This document shows, in pieces, positions 1-7,174 of a stretch of DNA of 64,000 nt (its first letter is position 1; every line of letters starts with the position of its first letter). Below the pieces are notes generated by a model. That model was not told the DNA's origin, made no database searches, and saw only the letters and a program-made list of their open reading frames with translations. The DNA is from an uncultured Methanobrevibacter sp. (GTDB taxonomy: Archaea > Methanobacteriota > Methanobacteria > Methanobacteriales > Methanobacteriaceae), in contig NZ_CACXXB010000010.1 of assembly GCF_902771435.1 (NCBI RefSeq), forward strand, positions 20,381 through 84,380, written 5' to 3'. Made by a program: the position numbers and the translations under genes.

Positions 1-107
1 ATTCCAAAAATTGTCTTATCAGGTATTTCCAGGTTAAGAGAATTAACGGCCGTGAAGTTGTTGTTGTAAATTTTCGTTAGATTTTTTGTTTCAATTGCGT
101 TTTTCAT
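1..107 (-). CDS. ABC transporter ATP-binding protein, N-terminal fragment
   Basis: Only the first 35 codons are inside the window; the gene runs off the left edge. The reading begins MKNAIETKNLTKIY and continues with an AVNSLNLEIPDKTIFG-like segment, which resembles the first beta strands and the aromatic A-loop of ABC ATPases, just before the Walker A motif that lies outside. The ATG at 107 overlaps the end of the upstream padR-like gene by 17 bases, so the two are probably co-transcribed. PadR regulators often control ABC efflux operons, which fits. The substrate cannot be inferred. Confidence 0.72.
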   Translation of the reverse strand, partial: MKNAIETKNLTKIYNNNFTAVNSLNLEIPDKTIFG

Positions 108-504
108 AGCTAATCTCAACTCCCGCAATATCCTTATAAAACATTAACCATGACGGATTATCGGCTATAGACTTCATGACTCTGCCGATGTGGTCCAAAA
201 TCAATAAGCCTTCCTCTGTAATAGTATAATATTTTACTCGCTTATTGTTTTCATTAATATCCCACTCCCCAACTATCAATCCGTTGCTTTCCATTTTTCT
301 TAAGATCGGATAGACTTTGCTGGAGGTGTTTTTGATGTCGCAGTCCAAATCGTCGAAATCAAAAAACTCGTCCAGCTTTTTCATTATTCCGTATCCATGG
401 ATTTTTTCCTTGGAAATGATCCATAATATCAAATTACGGGTTAGTCCGTTGGAGAAATGCTTTATTAATTTAGTTTGACTTTCATCAAAATTTTCATCTG
501 TCAT
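91..504 (-). CDS. PadR-family winged-helix transcriptional regulator
   Basis: A 137-residue protein with the PadR layout. A helix-turn-helix core contains ISKEKIHGYGIMKKLDE (about residues 30-46), then KVYPILRKMESNGLIVGEW, the recognition helix and start of the wing. A KRVKYYTITEEGLLIL wing and a short C-terminal helix follow. PadR proteins are ligand-responsive dimeric repressors. The gene overlaps the ABC ATPase gene downstream and is divergent from the gene at 572. An inverted repeat in the 67-base gap could be its operator. The inducer is unknown. Confidence 0.88.
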   Translation of the reverse strand: MTDENFDESQTKLIKHFSNGLTRNLILWIISKEKIHGYGIMKKLDEFFDFDDLDCDIKNTSSKVYPILRKMESNGLIVGEWDINENNKRVKYYTITEEGLLILDHIGRVMKSIADNPSWLMFYKDIAGVEISYEKRN

Positions 505-531
505 ATTTCACCTTATGTCAAAATTTGATAT

Positions 532-556
532 ATGTAAACACTTATTATATTTACAT
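532..556. promoter_or_regulatory. inverted repeat in the padR divergent promoter region
   Basis: ATGTAAA at 532-538 and TTTACAT at 550-556 form a 7-base inverted repeat separated by 11 bases, in an AT-rich gap between divergent genes. PadR proteins commonly bind ATGT...ACAT type sites next to their own gene, so autoregulation is plausible. The spacing is longer than the usual consensus, and binding is inferred only. Confidence 0.4.
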
Positions 557-571
557 TACTAATATATAAAT

Positions 572-1285
572 ATGAAATTAGGTTTTACGACACTGGCTTT
601 ATTTATGGAACCTAACAATGACATCATCGATTTAGCTAAAAAACACGGATTTGAAATAATAGAAATTCTTGCAGAGGGGCCATTCTTTGAAAAGGACAAC
701 GGTGAATTCAAGGACTGTGGCATTGACATGAGAATGCATGCCGCTACGGTAGACATTAATATTGCAAGTCTCAACAAGGGAATAAGAAATGAAAGTGTTA
801 AGCAAATGATACACTGTGGACAATATGCAGAAAGCATCAATGCAAACACAATAACAGTCCATCCCGGAATAATCGGAAGAAACGAACCTCACCTTAGAAA
901 ATGGGCACTGGAAATAGCTATTGAAAGCATTGGAGAAATCATCGACAACACCAATGTTGAAATTTCAGTTGAAAATATGCCGGTTAGGGGTAAATTCCTG
1001 GGAAATACCGTTGAAGAAATCGAAATGATTCAGGATGCAACCGGATGCAGTCTGACAATCGATACCGGTCACGGAAACACATGCGGAAACATAGCTGAAA
1101 TGCTTGAACTGAAAAACATCAGCTACTGTCATCTCAACGATAATGATGGTGTTAAGGATCAGCACATTACCTTAGGTGAAGGTACACTGGACTTGAATTT
1201 ACTAAAAAAGATTGATACTGCTATCATAGAGCTGAATAACTTTGATAACATCCTAAAAAGTAAGGAGGTCATTGATAACTTATAA
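572..1285 (+). CDS. sugar phosphate isomerase/epimerase-like TIM-barrel protein
   Basis: A 237-residue protein of the AP endonuclease 2 / xylose isomerase-like barrel superfamily. Visible metal-ligand type motifs are TVHPG (about residue 91), SVENMP (about 130), TIDTGHGNT (about 163), CHLND (about 186) and HITLGEGTLDL (about 198). They match the His/Glu/Asp divalent-metal pattern of the family. Members include endonuclease IV and various isomerases; this sequence does not identify the substrate. No clear ribosome binding site precedes the ATG, and a TATA-like stretch abuts it. Confidence 0.75.
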   Translation: MKLGFTTLALFMEPNNDIIDLAKKHGFEIIEILAEGPFFEKDNGEFKDCGIDMRMHAATVDINIASLNKGIRNESVKQMIHCGQYAESINANTITVHPGIIGRNEPHLRKWALEIAIESIGEIIDNTNVEISVENMPVRGKFLGNTVEEIEMIQDATGCSLTIDTGHGNTCGNIAEMLELKNISYCHLNDNDGVKDQHITLGEGTLDLNLLKKIDTAIIELNNFDNILKSKEVIDNL

Positions 1286-1303
1286 TTTATTAATTATTTT
1301 TTT

Positions 1304-1340
1304 ATAAGTTATTAGTTATAAGTTATAACTTATAAGTTAT
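1304..1340. repeat. 14-base tandem repeat ending in a 16-base palindrome
   Basis: The word ATAAGTTAT begins at 1304, 1318 and 1332, a strict 14-base period. The last copy lies in the perfect palindrome ATAACTTATAAGTTAT at 1325-1340. The block sits between two convergent genes (ends at 1285 and 1361), and a related ATAACTTATAA occurs at 1275-1285 over the stop codon. It probably acts as a bidirectional terminator or is a simple-sequence expansion of one. Confidence 0.6.
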
Positions 1341-1360
1341 ACATTTCAAAAAAAATAAAT

Positions 1361-2155
1361 CTAAAAGTCAATCATGGTGACCTCAAAAATGTCTTCAATG
1401 ACATAATCTGTCTTGTCCATCATTTTAGGAGACACTTCCTCCTGTTGCTCAATAGTCAGGACACTGACATCGGCTTTTTTAAAAGCTAAAATATCATTAA
1501 GACCATCTCCAACCATCATGACCTTATAGCCGCTATCCTTCAAGATGGAAACCACTTCACACTTTCCTCTGGTTGAAACAGTACCGAAAGCATTGTCTTC
1601 GGGAACGTCAAGCATGTTTGCAAGTCTGTTGATGGCCCCTTTTCTGTCGCCTGAAGCTATAAAAATTTCGATTCCGCGGGATTTCAATGTTTCAACAGTT
1701 TCAAAAACCTTTGGGAAAAATCTGCCTGCAGAAGTTATTGTGTATGCAACAACCCCTAGGTCCATGTCGACTATCAAAGCCGAACCGTTGCATAGCTCCA
1801 TTTCTGAGATCTTTTCTTTGAGAATTTCAAATCCGTCGGTAATGTCAGAAACTGTAGTGGATGTTTCATTGTCAAGAATATCCTTGACTTCAGCCTTTGA
1901 AACCTGTTTGGTAGAAAAGCTAATGTCAAAGTCAATACCATATTCTTTAATAACATCGGAAACAAGGGTATTTTGATTCAATTTTAAAAGCTTGTTGGTA
2001 TTGAATTGTAAAACAACCAAAGCAAGGGCGTCTGCCTGGTCAATCAAATCCAGGGAATTGATATCAGTGAATATATTATCATTAATAACATCCTTAATGA
2101 CCCTGTACCTTTCTATTAATGTTCCTGAGTTATCAAATACGACAGCCTTTTTCAT
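1361..2155 (-). CDS. HAD-superfamily hydrolase, soluble P-type ATPase-like
   Basis: A 264-residue HAD protein. Motif I is FDNSGT (about residues 7-12), with Asn in place of the second aspartate of the usual DxD. The other motifs are IFIASGDRKGAINRLA (motif II region) and MMVGDGLNDILAFKKADVSV (motif IV), which is very like the P-domain of P-type ATPases without the membrane part. Archaeal soluble P-type ATPase-like proteins of this size are known, but their substrate is not settled. Replacement of the general acid-base Asp by Asn or Ser is typical of ATPase-like members and may favour phosphotransfer over simple phosphatase chemistry. Confidence 0.7.
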   Translation of the reverse strand: MKKAVVFDNSGTLIERYRVIKDVINDNIFTDINSLDLIDQADALALVVLQFNTNKLLKLNQNTLVSDVIKEYGIDFDISFSTKQVSKAEVKDILDNETSTTVSDITDGFEILKEKISEMELCNGSALIVDMDLGVVAYTITSAGRFFPKVFETVETLKSRGIEIFIASGDRKGAINRLANMLDVPEDNAFGTVSTRGKCEVVSILKDSGYKVMMVGDGLNDILAFKKADVSVLTIEQQEEVSPKMMDKTDYVIEDIFEVTMIDF

Positions 2156-2287
2156 GTTTAATAATTGAAATAAAAAAATATTTAAAATTTATGAAAAAAA
2201 GTTTCCAGAAATTTTCCCTCATAATACCATAGTGCATTTCAAAAATACATATTGTCTTGAGACATTTTGCATTGAAAAAAAACAACC

Positions 2288-2296
2288 TATATAAAC
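2288..2296 (+). promoter_or_regulatory. TATA box of gatA
   Basis: CTATATAAA lies about 55 bases upstream of the gatA ATG, with an A-rich BRE-like stretch before it. A ribosome binding site resembling AGGTG occurs at 2337-2341. This fits a standard archaeal promoter with a leader of roughly 25-30 bases. Confidence 0.5.
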
Positions 2297-2346
2297 ATTG
2301 AAAAATAAACTAATAATATTATAATTTACGATTATTAGGTGTTTTA

Positions 2347-3637
2347 ATGAACGTTATTGAAAAATTGAACTCCATTAAAAATGGAGAAATGACAGCTAAA
2401 GAAAATGTAGAAGGCTTCATTAAAGTTATTGATGAAAATAACGAAGAAATTAATGCATTCATTGAATTAAACTATGAAAATGCATTAAAACAAGCAGAAG
2501 CTATTGATGAAAAAATCGCTAACGGCGAAGATGTCGGCGCTTTAGCTGGTTTGGTATTCGGTATAAAAGCAAACATTAATGTTGAAGATAGAAGACGGAA
2601 TAATCATCGGTATTTTAAATATGGATGAATTTGCAGCAGGAAGTTCTACTGAAACCTCCTACTACGGACCTACACAGAATCCGGCTGCTATGGGCAGAAT
2701 TCCTGGAGGTTCTTCCGGAGGCTGTGCAGCGGCAATTGCAGCGGAAATGTGTGACATTTCAATCGGGTCCGACACTGGAGGATCCATCAGAAACCCTGCT
2801 TCACACTGTGGAGTTGTAGGATTCAAACCGACTTACGGTGCAGTTTCAAGACAAGGACTTCTGGACTTATCAATGAGTCTTGACCAAATCGGACCGTTGG
2901 CCAATGATGTCAGCGGTATTGCAGTAGCATTAAATACCATTGCAAAATACGATGAAACCGAATGTACCACACTTGACTGGGAAAAACCTGACTTTACCGA
3001 AGTATTGAAAGACACTTCCCTTGAAGGTATGAAAATAGCTGTGTGCAGTGAATTCATCGACGTTACTGACGATGAAATCAACAAAACCGTAAACAAGGCC
3101 ATTCAAAAATTGGTCGACGCCGGTGCGGAACTTGTTGAAGTAAGCTTTGACTACATTGACTTATGTTTACCTACATATTACTTAATCAACTATGTCGAAT
3201 TCTTCTCAGCTACAAGAAAATACGATGGTAGAGAGTACGGATCCAGAATCGAAGAAGTATGTGGAGAAGAAGTATTAAGAAGAATCAAAATAGGTTCCCA
3301 TATTGCAGAAGCTGAATTCAGTGGTAAATACTACAAGCAAGCACTGAAAGCAAGATCTGTAATCAGAGGAGAAATTACCTCAATGCTTGAAAACGTTGAT
3401 TTGATTGTAGGACCAACCGTTCCTAAACTTCCTCACGAAATCGGCACTGAACTTGAACCAATGGAAATGTATGCCTACGATATCCTGACAGTTATTGCTA
3501 ACCTTGCCGGAATTCCAGCAGCAAGCATACCTGCAGGTGAAGTTGAAGGCATTCCTGTCGGACTGCAGATTCAGGCAAAACCATTGGATGATTTAAAAAT
3601 TATTAAAGCTATGAGTGTTTTCGAAAACACTCAATAA
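2347..3637 (+). pseudogene. gatA: Asp-tRNA(Asn)/Glu-tRNA(Gln) amidotransferase subunit A, broken by internal deletion and frameshift
   Basis: GatA is the amidase subunit of GatCAB, which converts Asp-tRNA(Asn) to Asn-tRNA(Asn). The first frame (2347-2589, 81 codons) ends normally with GIKANINVED, carrying the catalytic lysine near residue 74. It then runs out of frame and stops at 2628. The second frame picks up at 2591 with EDGIIIGILNMDEFAAGSS and continues with GRIPGGSSGG and GSDTGGSIR, which supply the cis-Ser and nucleophilic Ser, to a normal C-terminus. Joined together, about 429 codons remain. Comparison from memory with methanogen GatA shows about 27 residues missing at 2589/2591 (the FNISAAS... 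to ...KIKAE segment) plus a change of frame. This is either a real mutation or an assembly error; the rest of the gene shows no decay. Confidence 0.85.
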
Positions 3638-3648
3638 ACTCTTTTTTT
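3612..3648 (+). terminator. hairpin plus T-run at the end of gatA
   Basis: Positions 3612-3633 are a perfect 22-base palindrome centred on TTTTCGAAAA, inside the last codons of gatA. A run of Ts follows just after the stop codon (about 3641-3648). This resembles an intrinsic terminator. Confidence 0.6.
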
Positions 3649-3764
3649 TAACAACTCAATTTGAACATAATCAACATTTAAGTTGATGCATTGAATACAA
3701 AAAACAATAAATTCCATAACCGAAACCGTATTTGGTCATTATGAGAGAATGAAATTAACTTTTC

Positions 3765-3786
3765 TTTACACTTGAAACATACCTCT
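3765..3786 (+). promoter_or_regulatory. isolated extended origin recognition box (ORB)
   Basis: The site contains TTTACACTTGAAA followed by three bases and ACCTCT. It is identical over 22 bases to a site at 51572-51593 and matches the repeat consensus of the origin at 14.1-14.7 kb. It lies about 50 bases before the ATG of the CobB/CobQ-like gene, far from orc1. Orc1/Cdc6 binding here is inferred. Confidence 0.65.
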
Positions 3787-3835
3787 AAAATATATTATTA
3801 AAAAAATACAATAGATTATCAAGAGAGGTTACTTT

Positions 3836-5329
3836 ATGACAAAGATTGGACTTGCATATTTGAACGGATCCGTTCCGGGATTTGAAGATTTTGGAAATCT
3901 GCCAACAGATATTGTTAAAGAAAATGGTCTTGTAAATGGTATGAAAGCTTCAGATGAGCTGGACGCACTTATTATTCCAGGTGGGACATTAATCGAATCG
4001 AACGACATTAATATGCCATTAAATACGGAAATCAGAAAAATGGCACGTGACGGAAAACCAATCATCGGAATCTGTGCCGGTTTTCAGCTACTTTCAAACC
4101 AAATCGACATCGGCAGAAAGTCACCTGTGCCTATCGTCAAGGATGGTCTCGGTTTGATTGATGTTAACTTTTCACCGCTGATTACCAGTGACCGTGTCAA
4201 GGCAAAAGTCTTCGACAACTCATTTTTAGTAAAAAACCAAAAAGAGGATGTTGACGGATTTCACACACATACCTACGGTAAGGTCGAGGGGGACGCAAAG
4301 CCTCTGTTCTATTCAAAAGTCCAAAGAATGAATTATGGAGATACCAACGAAAAAGGCGATTACAACATCTTTTCCGGAGCATGTAACGATGACGGCAATG
4401 TAATAGGTACCATGATTCATGGCATCCTGGATGAAAATCCTATTCTTGTTGAAAACCTGAAGGAACAAATAGACATAAAAGACCTCAATGACATCTACAA
4501 TAGAAATCTCGAAGTGAAAAAATATCTGCAAAGTGAAGTTGGAATCAACACTGGAATTGAAATACCTGAAATTAAACCTCTCAAAAAACCGAAATACCTT
4601 ATGATTGGAAGCAACGGGTCTGATTCCGGCAAGACATTTATCCTTACCGGCCTTGCAGGCGCTATCAGAAAAAGGGGTTACAAGGTTGCACTGCTGAAAG
4701 TGGGTCCCGACGTTCGTGATATCATACCGGGATTATATTTGACAAAAGGGAAGATGGAAGATTTCGCTTCAATAAAAATTGGCCATCTTGGCTGGGCTGA
4801 CATTGAGTCTACAGTCGCAAAACTGAATGCATCCGACTATGATATCGTGCTTATCGAAGGGGTTATGAGTGTATTTACAGGTCTTTTAAATGAAAAAGTA
4901 CCATATTCTGCTGCTGAAATTGCAATGTCATCAGACATTCCGATGATATTGGCTACAGGTGTGAACAAGGGCGGCATTGAATCTGCAGCAATAGATGTTG
5001 TTTCACATGCCAACATGCTTGAAAAATTTGGAGTTTCAGTAGAAGCTATTCTGCTCAACAAGGTATACAATGATAATATATTCGATAATGTTGTTCCGTA
5101 TATCCGAAACAATACCAGTGTTGATAAGGTATTAAAGATTCCTAAACTAAAAAATGCAGATATGAGAGGATTCATTCCGGAAGTTGAAATCAGGTATGAA
5201 CTGTTTACATCATATGCAATGGAATTAATAGAAAACAACTTAAATGTGGATGAAATAATAGGAATGGCACGTGAAGTTGAATTCAATAGAATCTACTCAT
5301 TCGATGAAATTAAAAGTAAAGTGATATAA
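3836..5329 (+). CDS. CobB/CobQ-like glutamine amidotransferase with permuted domains
   Basis: A 497-residue protein. The N-terminal half is a class I glutamine amidotransferase of the CobB/CobQ type, with nucleophile Cys in GKPIIGICAGFQLL (about residues 74-87) and a downstream MIHGILDENP His motif (about 199). The C-terminal half, from about residue 253, is a dethiobiotin-synthetase-like ATPase with P-loop GSNGSDSGKT (about 258-267), KVGPDVRDI, and LIEGVMSVF. In cobyrinate a,c-diamide synthase, CfbB and CobQ the ATPase comes first, so the order here is reversed. It probably amidates a carboxylate of a tetrapyrrole or another acid; the substrate is uncertain. A strong GAGAGGTTA site precedes the ATG, and an isolated ORB lies upstream. 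Confidence 0.72.
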   Translation: MTKIGLAYLNGSVPGFEDFGNLPTDIVKENGLVNGMKASDELDALIIPGGTLIESNDINMPLNTEIRKMARDGKPIIGICAGFQLLSNQIDIGRKSPVPIVKDGLGLIDVNFSPLITSDRVKAKVFDNSFLVKNQKEDVDGFHTHTYGKVEGDAKPLFYSKVQRMNYGDTNEKGDYNIFSGACNDDGNVIGTMIHGILDENPILVENLKEQIDIKDLNDIYNRNLEVKKYLQSEVGINTGIEIPEIKPLKKPKYLMIGSNGSDSGKTFILTGLAGAIRKRGYKVALLKVGPDVRDIIPGLYLTKGKMEDFASIKIGHLGWADIESTVAKLNASDYDIVLIEGVMSVFTGLLNEKVPYSAAEIAMSSDIPMILATGVNKGGIESAAIDVVSHANMLEKFGVSVEAILLNKVYNDNIFDNVVPYIRNNTSVDKVLKIPKLKNADMRGFIPEVEIRYELFTSYAMELIENNLNVDEIIGMAREVEFNRIYSFDEIKSKVI

Positions 5330-5742
5330 TGGCTCTTAATTTAAGTCCCGAAAAAGGCGTTAAACTTACCAAAAAAGACAGGGGTCATGTTTTAAAGAAA
5401 ATGAAACAGGGCTGGAAAGCAACCTGCCTTATTCCCGATTATATTTTTGATGAAAACGGCAATGTGCAAATCGGACTGGAAAAAAACCGCCGCATAGTAA
5501 GAATCGTTAAAATATTGGAAGATGGAATACACATTGAAAAGGCCCTGAAAACCAAAACACTGAGAATCAAATGGGAAAAAATAGCTTCAATAAACTCATC
5601 AAAAGAAATCAAAGATGGTTTAGAAATACAAATGCGTGACGGAAAATACGTAACCTTCAGCATTTATAATTCCTATAAAATTAAACAGAATACAGAATTT
5701 ATAGCCAATTACATAGCTAAAAAGTCAAATGAGAGGAATTAA
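5329..5742 (+). CDS. conserved hypothetical protein, PH-like beta fold
   Basis: A 137-residue, Lys-rich, soluble protein with alternating beta-strand segments (RIVRIVKILEDGIHI, LRIKWEKIASINSSK, GLEIQMRDGKYVTFSI) and a C-terminal helix. The pattern resembles bacterial pleckstrin-homology-like domains. No catalytic motif, signal peptide or membrane segment is visible. Its ATG shares one base with the stop codon of the upstream amidotransferase (TAATG), so the two are translationally coupled. The function is unknown. Confidence 0.7.
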   Translation: MALNLSPEKGVKLTKKDRGHVLKKMKQGWKATCLIPDYIFDENGNVQIGLEKNRRIVRIVKILEDGIHIEKALKTKTLRIKWEKIASINSSKEIKDGLEIQMRDGKYVTFSIYNSYKIKQNTEFIANYIAKKSNERN

Positions 5743-5752
5743 TTATTCCTCT
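5732..5752. terminator. bidirectional hairpin over convergent stops
   Basis: AGAGGAAT (5732-5739) pairs perfectly with ATTCCTCT (5745-5752) across a 5-base loop. It covers the stop codons of both the 5329 gene (+) and ribB (-), which abut at 5742/5743. Confidence 0.6.
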
Positions 5753-6426
5753 AAATATTTATTAATGATGTCTTCGCCTCTAAGCAAGACCAATCCGTTT
5801 TCTTCTGCGTATTTGCGAGCATCAGCAACTGATGTAGCCTGTCCAGTTTCACCATCCATCATTTCACAAACTACACAAACAGGGGTAACGCCTGCCAGTT
5901 CACATAAGGCAAGACCAATTTCTGTATGTCCCTGTCTATTTTTAACAAGTCCATCTGCTCCTCTTAAAAGACATACGTGACCAGGAGATCTGAATGTTGC
6001 TCCAAACTCATCAAACCTTTCTTCCTTCATCATGATTGCCATTTCACTGATTGTCATTGCTCTGTCATGATCTGTGATACCGGTGAAAGATTTTCTGTGA
6101 TTTGTCCAGATTGAAAATGATGACCTTTCATCATATGGAATGTCATTTGGTGCAAGCTCTGCAAGTTCAGGATATTTTTCTGTTGCCGCTTTCATGATGT
6201 CCACCATAAATGGCAAGTGAATAGCATCACAGAAATCAGCATGCAAACAATTGCAGATTAAACCGCCTGCATCATTTCTCATGGTTGCAACTGATTTAGG
6301 GGTTACAAATTCAGAAGCGATAATCATGTCAACTTCCCCTTCCCTATCATCATCATCAAAAACAAGTACGAATTCACCATTTCTAATAGCTTCTAAAGCT
6401 TCATCTAAGTTTGTTTCTTGATTCAT
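5743..6426 (-). CDS. ribB: 3,4-dihydroxy-2-butanone 4-phosphate synthase
   Basis: This 227-residue enzyme makes the four-carbon precursor of riboflavin from ribulose 5-phosphate. Diagnostic motifs are FVLVFDDDDREGEVDMIIASE (Mg-binding acidic loop, about residues 18-38), RNDAGGLICNCL, DHDRAMTISEMA, and RSPGHVCLLRGADGLVKNRQGHTE, with the catalytic His and Glu. It stands alone and is not fused to GTP cyclohydrolase II, as is usual in archaea. Its leader carries an FMN-riboswitch-like element, and ribK lies just upstream. A good SD (AAGGAG) precedes the ATG. Confidence 0.95.
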   Translation of the reverse strand: MNQETNLDEALEAIRNGEFVLVFDDDDREGEVDMIIASEFVTPKSVATMRNDAGGLICNCLHADFCDAIHLPFMVDIMKAATEKYPELAELAPNDIPYDERSSFSIWTNHRKSFTGITDHDRAMTISEMAIMMKEERFDEFGATFRSPGHVCLLRGADGLVKNRQGHTEIGLALCELAGVTPVCVVCEMMDGETGQATSVADARKYAEENGLVLLRGEDIINKYLEE

Positions 6427-6452
6427 AGTAATATCTCCTTATTTACTAGAAC

Positions 6453-6526
6453 CAGGGCTAAAAATAACTACAATCTATTACTTCTCTTCCATCCCGGTGG
6501 AGAATTTCACTCCGCCCTGAGAACGT
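6453..6526 (-). promoter_or_regulatory. FMN riboswitch (RFN element) with most of the aptamer apparently deleted
   Basis: Read on the minus strand, 6526 to 6497 gives ACGTTCTCAGGGCGGAGTGA and then AATTCTCCACCGG. This is the conserved P1 5' arm and the P2 hairpin of the FMN riboswitch. It is followed directly by GATGGAAGAGAAG (6493-6481), which is the conserved 3' end (GGATGGGAGA-type) and P1 3' arm. The P3, P4, P5 and most of the P6 segments that normally lie between, roughly 80-100 bases, are absent. Downstream GCCCTG (6458-6453) is complementary to CAGGGC (6519-6514) of the aptamer and may be part of an expression platform just before the ribB SD. Without the junction core it should not bind FMN normally. 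Confidence 0.72.
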
Positions 6527-6572
6527 ATTATCAAATATATTTATCATGTATAAAATACTTTGCGGTAAAAAT

Positions 6573-6947
6573 CTAAAATTCGAGAGAAATTATGTCTCCG
6601 TCATTAAGGTTCAATTCATCCCTTAATTTTTTTTCAGAAATAACTTCCAGATAATTAACTTCATGAGTGGTTTTTGCAGGAAATACAATAGCACCATCGA
6701 TAATGCCATTTATTTTAGCTTCAACGTATTTCACGGCACCAAAATCTTCATCAGGTTCTATTATATTTTCACAGTTATCCTTAATCTCATTGATTTCATC
6801 AAGATGATCTTCACTTACCATTACATTCAAAGTTCCGGGAAATGGAACAAAACCCAGATTTTTTTTAAATTCGTTTGTGTAGAATTCCTGCGAGAGAAAA
6901 AATTCCGCCTTTCCCATACCGGATGCAACTTTACCCTCAATTTTCAT
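6573..6947 (-). CDS. ribK: CTP-dependent riboflavin kinase
   Basis: This 124-residue enzyme of the archaeal type makes FMN from riboflavin using CTP. Family motifs are GKVASGMGKAEFFLS (phosphate loop near residue 5), LGFVPFPGTLNV (about residues 31-42), and a C-terminal HEVNYLEVISEKKLRDELNL. It lacks the fused winged-helix domain found in the RbkR regulator form. It lies upstream of and codirectional with ribB, separated by the riboswitch-like leader, and is divergent from tfrA. Confidence 0.92.
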   Translation of the reverse strand: MKIEGKVASGMGKAEFFLSQEFYTNEFKKNLGFVPFPGTLNVMVSEDHLDEINEIKDNCENIIEPDEDFGAVKYVEAKINGIIDGAIVFPAKTTHEVNYLEVISEKKLRDELNLNDGDIISLEF

Positions 6948-7174
6948 TAAATAACCCCTAATTAAATTAAATGATACTAAATGTTAATGTAAAAATTTTA
7001 ACTATATTTTTAATTTAATGATAGTATCTAAAATTATACTGAAATTTAAATTAAGAAATATAGATTCAATAATATAAGTTAAACATTTTATATTAATAAA
7101 TATTTTTGAAGAAAATATATTTAAAAATCAAATTATAAAGTATTACTATAATAAAATTTTACAGGGTAATAGAA

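Noticed and set aside
1304..1340. CRISPR array
   Set aside because: The unit is 14 bases with no unique spacers; it is a palindromic simple repeat.
2579..3637. A separate, shorter amidase gene starting at 2579
   Set aside because: The frame begins in the middle of the GatA fold and has no ribosome binding site; it is the continuation of the broken gatA.
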